From an uncultured Bacteroidales bacterium (GTDB lineage: Bacteria > Bacteroidota > Bacteroidia > Bacteroidales > Paludibacteraceae): a stretch of 64,000 nt of DNA. A program made the translations under genes and the position numbers. Position 1 is the stretch's first letter. The number at the start of each line of letters is the position of its first letter. A model generated the notes under the pieces. That model was given only the letters and a program-made list of their open reading frames with translations, was not told where the DNA came from and made no database searches. Below, piece by piece: positions 43,529-49,982 of this stretch. Where the stretch lies: the NCBI GenBank assembly GCA_946187695.1, contig CAMHSB010000003.1:62001-126000 (forward strand). Reading direction: 5' to 3'.

Positions 43529-44524
43529 ATGAAAACAAAGTATTTAATTGTAGCAGCGCTATGTTGCATCGTAATGGTTGCATGCCAGAGTAATGACCCA
43601 GACAAAAATACGGGTAACGACAACAAGACGAACAATGAAGTGATAGAAGGATTGAATGATTTAATAGATGGAATAGGAAATATTGTTGATACCAAAACTT
43701 TAGAGGATGGTTCAATCGTTATGACTGATGACAAAGGAAACACCATTACTAAAGATAAAGAAGGTAATATTACTATTGTCACCAAAGAAGGTGAGACCAT
43801 TCTCATTGACAATTCTATCAAAGAAGATCCTTCAGCAGCAAAAGACAAATGGTATAATTCTACTTGGAAGAGTGCTAAATATAATGAACCTATTCCTGAT
43901 ATGAATTATAGGAAAAGACAATTTGTTGCAACACTGAAAGAGTATGGTTTTGTTGTTGAAGAGGTCAATGTAAATAAAGATTCAATAGAAATAAATATCG
44001 ATGATTCAGATGAATATACCATACATTTCCGAAACACGACCGCTTCCCTTCAGAAAGTATCAACATCTACTCAACACACATATAACGGAACGTATCATTT
44101 CAAACGATATGATGTTATGCAGAAAACTATCGGTGATGGTGAGATAAGGTACAGATTTGAGATTACAAATAACGATTGGGGCAATTATAGTGCAGATTTA
44201 TTTGAGGATATTTACGAATATAACTACGATTCGGAATCATATATCTTTGTAGAATCAAGAGGGATAGATGGTGTTGGGTTAGAAAAAGATGATGCTATTT
44301 ATACATACGAAGGATATGACAATAACAGTACAAAAGAAGAAGTAGTATCAAAAGATGTTACTACCACGTATTTCAACTATCGCCGTTTGAGCGATACACA
44401 AATTGCCGCAAGTAACAATTCTGTATCGTATATATTAAAGGAAGATGATGGTTCTACTCCTGAATTAGACGTTTATGATTTACAGGGAAATAAACTGATA
44501 TCATTAGAATTGGTTTCATTATAA
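43529..44524 (+). CDS. AT-rich lipoprotein of unknown function
   Basis: 331 aa. The lipobox CIVMVAC is followed by an acidic Asn/Asp-rich linker (NDPDKNTGNDNKTNNE), repeated beta turns (MTDDKGNTITKDKEGNITI) and a long beta-rich domain. Base composition is clearly lower in GC than the neighbouring genes, with many AT-ending codons, a sign of recent transfer together with the module before it. No family recognised. A terminator follows. Confidence 0.75.
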   Translation: MKTKYLIVAALCCIVMVACQSNDPDKNTGNDNKTNNEVIEGLNDLIDGIGNIVDTKTLEDGSIVMTDDKGNTITKDKEGNITIVTKEGETILIDNSIKEDPSAAKDKWYNSTWKSAKYNEPIPDMNYRKRQFVATLKEYGFVVEEVNVNKDSIEINIDDSDEYTIHFRNTTASLQKVSTSTQHTYNGTYHFKRYDVMQKTIGDGEIRYRFEITNNDWGNYSADLFEDIYEYNYDSESYIFVESRGIDGVGLEKDDAIYTYEGYDNNSTKEEVVSKDVTTTYFNYRRLSDTQIAASNNSVSYILKEDDGSTPELDVYDLQGNKLISLELVSL

Positions 44525-44901
44525 CTATAGTTCAAAAATATGCAAAAGCAGGTGGTCCAAATGATCATCTGCTTTTGGTATATGGTTTCTTAACAATCAT
44601 ACACCTTTCAACTACCTTCTAAAAACCTTCCAAACAGCATATCTCGCGCCACTCTCGCGCGTCTATTAGGCACGTGTTGGTATAACGTCCAAATCTTAAA
44701 AATAGTACATTTTTTCCCTTACCTGCCACGTACGATACACATACGGGAAAGATACCCGACGATAGACCGACAGGATACCGACGAGATACCGTGCTGAATT
44801 CTTAATAGTCTGCAAAAAATGTGCATTCAAAAGTTTCGGGAATAAAAAATGCATAAAAAATGTATTTCCTGTACGCAAAATACTGATTTCTCTTGCGGGA
44901 T
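44525..44901. other. Intergenic region: terminator and word repeats, no gene
   Basis: Contains the terminator at 44544-44576 and a field of words based on GATACC, GACGA and ATACGG (44733-44792). The rest is AT-rich with no recognisable gene. Confidence 0.5.
44544..44576 (+). terminator. Terminator of the 43529 lipoprotein gene
   Basis: AAAAGCAG pairs with CTGCTTTT, with an inner TGGTC/GATCA stem. Confidence 0.8.
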
Positions 44902-46440
44902 TCAAAAGTCGGAAGCAAGGCGTGTCTCGAACCAGTCCACATCCAGCCATCCGGCGTCGTTGTGTGTGCGGTTGTCGCGTGTGCAGAAGAAACCGACCTG
45001 TGCACCTATCCAATGTCCTTCCACGGCTTGGAACGGCTCACCGGCTTTGGTCCAATGCTTGCCGTCCGGGCTGGTGTAGAACTGTCCCCGTTGGGTGTCC
45101 GTCATCTCCAATCGCAGAAAGCACCACTCGTCCGTTACCGGCACTTCCAGTCTGAACGACGCTTTGCGTCCCGTAACAATCATTCCGGCTTGTTCGGCAC
45201 CAACCATTTTCTTGTGTTTGTTGGGTGCGAACCGCACGCGCGCTGTAGCAGTGAAAGCAAGAGCAGGGATCTTCTGCAGCAATAGGTTCGGCATCCATTC
45301 GTCCGCTTCGCGTGGGGCGGAGTAGAGGCGGAGCCGGCTGTTGGCGGCATCGCAGAAATACCATCTCGGCTCGACCCTGCCGCCTGACCACTGCCAATCC
45401 AGCGCTAACTCCGTACTGTCGAACTCATCGCGCCTGAGGAAATTCGCCCATGAGGGTTCCTTTGTCCCTTGTCCTTCGTCCTTCGTCCCTTTGTACTTCT
45501 CAATGGGTTCCCCGTTATTGCCCATTACGGGCCAGTCGTTCTCCCATTTCAAGGGTTGCAGATGCACGATGCGTCCGGCTACGCCTACATCCTGAAAATG
45601 CATGAAGAACCCTTCTCCATCGGGTGTCTCTACCCATCCGCCCTGGTGCGGCGCATTGACGGCGGTTTTGCCCTGCGCGAGTGTCACTTTCAGTTCGTAA
45701 GGGCCGTAAATATTCTTGCTCCGTTGCACTACCTGCCAGCCGGTAGCGACACCTCCGGCTGGGTGCATGATATAGTAATACCCGTTGCGTTTGTAGAGTT
45801 TCGTTCCTTCGCTGGTGGGGTGCTCCTCGTGTCCGTCGAAGATGATCCGGCTGGGTGTCTTGACCGCCAGACCGTCCGCCGTCAACTCTGCCATCATCAG
45901 CACGGATTTCAGCCCGTAACGGCTGCCCGCTACGCCGTGACTCAGCCATACGCGCCCGTCCTCGTCCCATAACGGGCAGGGGTCGATATAGCCCTTTGCC
46001 GGCATAACCAACACCGGTTCTTCCCATTCGAGCGGAAAACTGATTTCTGAATTCTGACAGCTGATGGCTTTGCTCCTCACGCAGTAGATTCCCCTGTCCG
46101 GGTCGCCATAGTAGATCCAGATGCGCCCCTCATGCTCGCGGATAGCCGGAGCCCAAACGAAATTACCCGCTACCTTGTCGCCCTCTTCATAGCCCGGAAG
46201 ACGGTACCGGATGGCGGCATCAACGATCTCCCAATGCACTAAGTCTTTGGATGCCAGAATCTGCAATCCCGGCACATTGTTGAACGACGAGGAGGTCATT
46301 AGATACGTATCCCCTACACGGCACACATCCGGGTCGGAGTAGTCGTACGGAAGAATAGGGTTCGTGTAACTCGGTACGGCTCCGTGAACCGCCAAACCAA
46401 GTGTGATACTTGCGAACAAAAATAAAAACAATCGTTTCAT
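44902..46440 (-). CDS. Glycoside hydrolase family 43 (GH43_12-like) with C-terminal beta-sandwich
   Basis: 512 aa from ATG 46440. The signal peptide ends near VHGAVP. The five-bladed propeller shows the base Asp in YDYSDPDVCRVGDTYLMTSS, WAPAIREHEGRIWIYYGD, the pKa Asp in GYIDPCPLWDEDGRVWLSHG and the acid Glu in PTSEGTKLYKRNGYY. Residues about 330-505 form a concanavalin-like GH43_C2/DUF1349 domain. Probably a beta-xylosidase or arabinofuranosidase. The domain linker KYKGTKDEGQGTKEPSW is encoded by a word array. A strong promoter lies upstream. Confidence 0.92.
   Translation of the reverse strand: MKRLFLFLFASITLGLAVHGAVPSYTNPILPYDYSDPDVCRVGDTYLMTSSSFNNVPGLQILASKDLVHWEIVDAAIRYRLPGYEEGDKVAGNFVWAPAIREHEGRIWIYYGDPDRGIYCVRSKAISCQNSEISFPLEWEEPVLVMPAKGYIDPCPLWDEDGRVWLSHGVAGSRYGLKSVLMMAELTADGLAVKTPSRIIFDGHEEHPTSEGTKLYKRNGYYYIMHPAGGVATGWQVVQRSKNIYGPYELKVTLAQGKTAVNAPHQGGWVETPDGEGFFMHFQDVGVAGRIVHLQPLKWENDWPVMGNNGEPIEKYKGTKDEGQGTKEPSWANFLRRDEFDSTELALDWQWSGGRVEPRWYFCDAANSRLRLYSAPREADEWMPNLLLQKIPALAFTATARVRFAPNKHKKMVGAEQAGMIVTGRKASFRLEVPVTDEWCFLRLEMTDTQRGQFYTSPDGKHWTKAGEPFQAVEGHWIGAQVGFFCTRDNRTHNDAGWLDVDWFETRLASDF
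45459..45501. repeat. Word array inside the GH43 gene
   Basis: CCTTTGT, CCCTTGT, CCTTCGT, CCTTCGT, CCCTTTGT, ACTTCTC. The last 15 bp (CCCTTTGTACTTCTC) are identical to 59002-59016. Confidence 0.8.
46041..46068. repeat. Second word array inside the GH43 gene
   Basis: TGATTTC, TGAATTC, TGACAGC, TGATGGC; translated as part of SKAISCQNSEISF. Confidence 0.6.
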
Positions 46441-46463
46441 GGCTTCGATATTCAAATGCGCTG

Positions 46464-46495
46464 CAAAATTACATATTTTTTTGCATATACGCAAG
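46464..46495 (-). promoter_or_regulatory. Promoter of the GH43 gene
   Basis: Minus strand: CTTG (46495-46492), 20 nt, TAATTTTG (46471-46464). Confidence 0.88.
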
Positions 46496-46514
46496 TCTTG
46501 CGTTAAAAAACAAT

Positions 46515-46547
46515 AAACCTCGGCCGTTTTTGGGGCGGTCGAGGTTT
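46515..46547 (-). terminator. Terminator of the 27-aa gene
   Basis: 12-bp stem AAACCTCGGCCG / CGGTCGAGGTTT (one wobble pair), then TTTATTGTTTTTT on the minus strand. Confidence 0.9.
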
Positions 46548-46564
46548 AATTTTGTGTGATTAAG

Positions 46565-46648
46565 TTACTTTTTGTGGTTTAGCCAGATAACCGGCACTAC
46601 AAAGACGGCAAGTAATACGATGCCGACAATAATTGTTATACTATCCAT
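46565..46648 (-). CDS. Single-helix membrane microprotein (27 aa)
   Basis: ATG 46648 to TAA 46565. MDSITIIVGIVLLAVFVVPV plus a basic tail (WLNHKK) forms one membrane helix with a cytoplasmic-positive end. A strong terminator follows 18 nt later. Small proteins of this kind often regulate a transporter or kinase, but no partner is visible; a transporter remnant lies directly upstream. Confidence 0.45.
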   Translation of the reverse strand: MDSITIIVGIVLLAVFVVPVIWLNHKK

Positions 46649-46668
46649 AATGAATTGAATTTTAATTG

Positions 46669-46743
46669 TTAATACGTTAAAAGCCTATATGTCAGGTAAC
46701 CGGCGTACAATGCTAGAAGAAGAGCTCCGCCCCAACGGTTGAT
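46669..46743 (-). pseudogene. C-terminal remnant of a calcium/sodium antiporter gene
   Basis: Minus strand reads INRWGGALLLALYAGYLTYR and then LLTY with a TAA stop. This is the typical last membrane helix of CaCA/YrbG antiporters (INRWEGxxLLxLYxxY, from memory). Nothing upstream in frame continues the protein. Confidence 0.5.
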
Positions 46744-46831
46744 AGAGCGGCATCTATCTCGATGCCGGGATAGATGATACCATTTTATTGTTTCAATTTG
46801 TGTTGTTAATACTCAGTTATTTCACTGAAAG

Positions 46832-47230
46832 TCAACACAAAATGCGCCGGAGGAAGTACACATAGTACGTGCTCCCGGCAGACGAACAGAAAGGACTTGT
46901 CTCAAGCCGTTCCTGACCGCGGAAAACAATAAAAACAGGTTGGTAATGATGAATCATTTTGCGCAAGAAAGCCGTTCGGGTTCTGTTCTTGCCGAAAGGC
47001 GTGCGCTGGGTGTTTGCACTGAAATGAGTGGGTACAGAGGCGGTTATGTTTGAACCATTGTTGGCAAGGGTCAAGGGTTCGCCTTGTATCCCCACAAGCG
47101 TGTGATGGTCGGTTTGTTGCACTGCGCAACCGGACGTTTGCACCGGCTTCGCAGTGGGCTTATCCATCGGCTCAAACCACTGAACGCCGATGCTCACCAA
47201 GATCAACAATATGTACCAAAATCGTTTCAT
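46832..47230 (-). CDS. Small secreted or anchored protein of unknown function
   Basis: 132 aa from ATG 47230, chosen because the -7 box ends at 47245. The N-terminus MKRFWYILLILVSIGVQWFE is a signal or anchor. The rest is polar with Cys residues and ends STYYVYFLRRILC, a Tyr-rich end seen in other Bacteroidetes short proteins (from memory). Its promoter uses a -33 box supplied by the 142-bp element (copy 2). Confidence 0.55.
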   Translation of the reverse strand: MKRFWYILLILVSIGVQWFEPMDKPTAKPVQTSGCAVQQTDHHTLVGIQGEPLTLANNGSNITASVPTHFSANTQRTPFGKNRTRTAFLRKMIHHYQPVFIVFRGQERLETSPFCSSAGSTYYVYFLRRILC

Positions 47231-47244
47231 CTCAAAAGCGAGTG

Positions 47245-47276
47245 CAAAATTACTACAAATTTTTGAAATTTGCAAG
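47245..47276 (-). promoter_or_regulatory. Promoter of the 46832 gene, built by the inserted element
   Basis: Minus strand: CTTG (47276-47273), 20 nt, TAATTTTG (47252-47245). Confidence 0.8.
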
Positions 47277-47407
47277 ATTTTTAGCAAAAAAAGTAGTCTA
47301 AGCTTGCTTAAGTGTGCTTTTCTTTGCTAAAAAGATTGTAGTTTGCACGAAAGTGCGAATGTACTTTCGGGGGAATTGCGCAGCAAAGCGGAGTCCGAAA
47401 TTACTAC
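47247..47407 (-). mobile_element. Structured 142-bp-type element with 10-bp direct repeats (copy 2)
   Basis: Direct repeats AAATTACTAC at 47247-47256 and 47398-47407 (offset 151, as in copy 1). Hairpins (plus sense): TAAG/CTTA (47299-47310), TTTGCAC/GTGCGAA (47342-47359), GTACTTTCGG/CCGAAATTAC (47361-47404) enclosing TTGC/GCAA (47376-47386). On the far side the old promoter remains as CTTG (47426-47423), 19 nt, TAATTTCG, consistent with insertion into a -7 box. Confidence 0.6.
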
Positions 47408-47466
47408 TTTTTTTGAAACAAACAAGAAAAAAGTAAAAATCTTCAATTAGAGAACAAGGAAAAGGG

Positions 47467-48276
47467 TTACTTTTCCCCGCCTCTCATCTCTGACGCGGAG
47501 ATACCGAGGTTTTGGCGGATGTAACGGCTGAGATGAGCAGGGGAAGAGAAATCAAAACGATATGCGATGTCGGTTAAGGTCAGAGAACGGTCACGCAGAA
47601 GACGGGCAATCTCGACCGATGTATAACGGTTGATCCAATACGCTGCTCCGGAACCGCTGATCGACTTGCAGGTCTCGGAGAGGTATTTGGGCGTGACGCA
47701 CAACTGGTCGGCATAGTACGCGATGTCGCGATGTGAGCGGTAATCGCCACGCTCCAACATCTCAAGAAAGCGGTTCATGAGGTGCGCGTTCTGGTGGGTA
47801 AGGTTGTTGGACTCGGCGTATATCTCCGCATGAAAATCAAAGAAATCAATGATCATCGCCTGCACGGCATTGAGCGTCAGGTCGAGATAAAAACGATGCT
47901 CTTTCTCTGCACAGCGCGTACGCACGTACTCCATATTCTCTTTGCATCGCTCAGCCTGCCGCACGTTCAGGTGCATGACCGGATCGTTGAAGAGCATCAT
48001 ATGTCCGCGCGTACCGTAATTGCTGAGCGGCAACGCCATCTGGATAAACTCCGGCGTAACATAGACGGTAATGGTCTGAAAATCAGCGCTCGCGTCGGTT
48101 ATCTGCGCGTTCTCGCTTCGCTGCATAATGATGCAATCCCCGCGCTGCAGAGGGAACGACGCGCCGTTAAAAAGCAGCGTCGCCGTTCCTTCCAAGCACA
48201 AAGCGTGCGTCAGATAACCCGTGTGCGCGAGTTGCAAGTCCGTGGATAATATGTCCGCAAACTCAATGGGTTGCAA
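47467..48276 (-). CDS. AraC-family transcriptional regulator
   Basis: 269 aa. The N-terminal cupin (ATLLFNGASFPLQRGDCIIMQ) senses a ligand; the C-terminal HTH pair is in IAYYADQLCVTPKYLSETCK and LTDIAYRFDFSSPAHLSRYIR. Last gene of YjbR - acetyltransferase - flavoprotein - AraC, which it probably regulates. It lies 2 nt behind the flavoprotein gene. Confidence 0.93.
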   Translation of the reverse strand: MQPIEFADILSTDLQLAHTGYLTHALCLEGTATLLFNGASFPLQRGDCIIMQRSENAQITDASADFQTITVYVTPEFIQMALPLSNYGTRGHMMLFNDPVMHLNVRQAERCKENMEYVRTRCAEKEHRFYLDLTLNAVQAMIIDFFDFHAEIYAESNNLTHQNAHLMNRFLEMLERGDYRSHRDIAYYADQLCVTPKYLSETCKSISGSGAAYWINRYTSVEIARLLRDRSLTLTDIAYRFDFSSPAHLSRYIRQNLGISASEMRGGEK

Positions 48277-48278
48277 GC

Positions 48279-48929
48279 TTATTGCCTTGCTTTCTCAACG
48301 AGGCGTTTGCCGAGTTCGTACGCTTTCTGCAAATCCTGCGGGAAGCGGGTCTCGCGGATATGTGCACGGGTCGGCTCGTCCACGGCGGTCTCGTACTTGG
48401 AGTAGTCGTTGAATTGGTACGTCTCGTGCGAACAAAGCATTTCCGGCTGACCGCCGAAGATTCCCAACACACGATTACTCTCGCCCAGAATGACATCATA
48501 GTGCAACGGCTCGAACAAAGCTTCCGGCGCGTTCATCGTGTATATGGTCGCGCATTGGAGCGGCTTGCGGATGAGCGGTTTGGAATAGTCGTTGTAATTG
48601 ACTGCAGGGAAGACCAACCGCTCGATGAAAGCACGTGCCATGCCTGTCGGGAACGAATCATAGACAGGCGAACCGATAACCAGCACGTCGGCGTTGATGA
48701 CCTTCTCCAAAACGGGTTGCAACTCGTCCTTGAAACCGCAGAGACCATTTGCCGTATTGCCCTTGCGTTTGCAGAGGAAACAACTCATACAGCCTTTGTA
48801 ATTAAGACCATAGAGATGAATCATCTCCACTTCCGCTCCTGCTTCCTGTGCGCCTTTCATGGCGCTCTCTAACATCTGCGCGGTATTTTTGTTCTTGCGC
48901 GGAGAACCGTTGATAAAAATTGCTTTCAT
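48279..48929 (-). CDS. NADPH-dependent FMN reductase / iron-sulfur flavoprotein-like
   Basis: 216 aa. The FMN loop FINGSPRKNKNTAQMLESA is followed by a Cys cluster GCMSCFLCKRKGNTANGLC with wider spacing than the 28940 protein, then GSPVYDSFPTGMARAFIERL. Likely reduces quinones or nitro compounds. It lies 1 nt behind the acetyltransferase gene. Confidence 0.9.
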   Translation of the reverse strand: MKAIFINGSPRKNKNTAQMLESAMKGAQEAGAEVEMIHLYGLNYKGCMSCFLCKRKGNTANGLCGFKDELQPVLEKVINADVLVIGSPVYDSFPTGMARAFIERLVFPAVNYNDYSKPLIRKPLQCATIYTMNAPEALFEPLHYDVILGESNRVLGIFGGQPEMLCSHETYQFNDYSKYETAVDEPTRAHIRETRFPQDLQKAYELGKRLVEKARQ

Positions 48930-48930
48930 A

Positions 48931-49485
48931 TTATTTAATCATCTTAATCATTTTCGCCGGATTGCCGGCAACGACCACATCGTCAGGGATGTCATGCGTG
49001 ACGACCGACCCGGCTCCTATGGTACAATTATCGCCGATGGTGACACCGGGCAGAATAGTCACATTGCCGCCGATCCAGACATCATTACCGATGGTCACGG
49101 GTTTAGCCCATTCCTGACGCGTCTTGCGTTCACGCGGATCGGTACTATGACACGCGCAGTAGATATGCACGCCCGGTCCTAAAAAACAATCGTCGCCGAT
49201 GGTCACATAGGCTTCGTCCAAGACGGTAAAGCCGAAGTTCGCGAAGAACCGTTTACCGACGCGGATATGCTTGCCGTAATCGCAATAGAAAGGCTGGTTG
49301 ATGAACGTGTCTTCATCCGCTTGGCCCAAGATCTCACGAATCATCTTGTTTCGTCCCGCAAAGTCTGTCGGCAGCAGGTTATTATACTGCTGACAAAGAA
49401 CCTTCACACGGTTGAGGTCTTCCAATAACTCCGGGTCACAGGCGTCATACACTTCGCCTGCTAACATTTTTTCTCGTTCTGTCAT
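48931..49485 (-). CDS. Maltose/galactoside O-acetyltransferase-like enzyme
   Basis: 184 aa. Mac domain (MTEREKMLAGEVYDACDPEL) and hexapeptide beta-helix (CDYGKHIRVGKRFFANFGFT, LGPGVHIYCACHSTDPRER, IGNDVWIGGNVTILPGVTIG); His in CACHSTD is the likely base. It overlaps the YjbR gene stop by 1 nt (TAATG). Close to the 39439 enzyme in plan. Confidence 0.94.
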   Translation of the reverse strand: MTEREKMLAGEVYDACDPELLEDLNRVKVLCQQYNNLLPTDFAGRNKMIREILGQADEDTFINQPFYCDYGKHIRVGKRFFANFGFTVLDEAYVTIGDDCFLGPGVHIYCACHSTDPRERKTRQEWAKPVTIGNDVWIGGNVTILPGVTIGDNCTIGAGSVVTHDIPDDVVVAGNPAKMIKMIK

Positions 49486-49832
49486 TATTTTTTCTTGGTG
49501 TATTTGGCTTTGACAATCTCGTACGAATTGCGGATGAGGTCTTTGGTGAGCTTGTCCGGCGAGGCGTGCGGGTCAAGACCAATCCAGTGTTTGGGCGACT
49601 CGTTATAGGGATTGCCGACACAATCATACTCAGCCTTCAGTTCGTCTATCCGTTCCGGCTGGCACTTGAGCGAAATGACCTGAAAATCATTCAGATCGAA
49701 GAAACAGAACATGTGTCCGCAGACATAGAAGACCAGCACTCCTTCGCCGTTCTTGAACATGACGAAAGGCAGTTTCTCTTCTACATCATTCCCTAACGAA
49801 AGGCAGAAATCCTGTATCTCTTCTACGTTCAT
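49485..49832 (-). CDS. MmcQ/YjbR-family protein
   Basis: 115 aa from ATG 49832 (MNVEEIQDFCLSLGNDVEEK); the -7 box ends at 49858, which excludes the longer start. The fold signature VMFKNGEGVLVFYVCGHMFC, PERIDELKAEYD and HWIGLDPHASPDKLTKDLIR is typical. The function of the family is unsettled (CyaY-like DNA-binding fold). First gene of the detoxification-type operon. Confidence 0.9.
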   Translation of the reverse strand: MNVEEIQDFCLSLGNDVEEKLPFVMFKNGEGVLVFYVCGHMFCFFDLNDFQVISLKCQPERIDELKAEYDCVGNPYNESPKHWIGLDPHASPDKLTKDLIRNSYEIVKAKYTKKK

Positions 49833-49857
49833 AAATGTGACTTTGTTATTTCGAGCA

Positions 49858-49889
49858 CAAAGGTACAAAAAAATTTCCGTATATGCAAA
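49858..49889 (-). promoter_or_regulatory. Promoter of the Yjb R-acetyltransferase-flavoprotein-AraC operon
   Basis: Minus strand: TTTG (49889-49886), 20 nt, TACCTTTG (49865-49858). Confidence 0.87.
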
Positions 49890-49930
49890 TTATTCAGGGT
49901 ACTTTTTGTCATTTGCGGGATTTTCGGCAC

Positions 49931-49960
49931 AAAAAGAGCACTCGTTCATAGAGTGCTCTT
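49931..49960 (-). terminator. Terminator of the second PL9 gene
   Basis: GAGCACTC, 7-nt loop, GAGTGCTC; T run on the minus strand. The stem is identical to that of the hsp20 terminator at 52321-52343. Confidence 0.88.
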
Positions 49961-49982
49961 ATCGGGATTTGGGAGATCGCGT

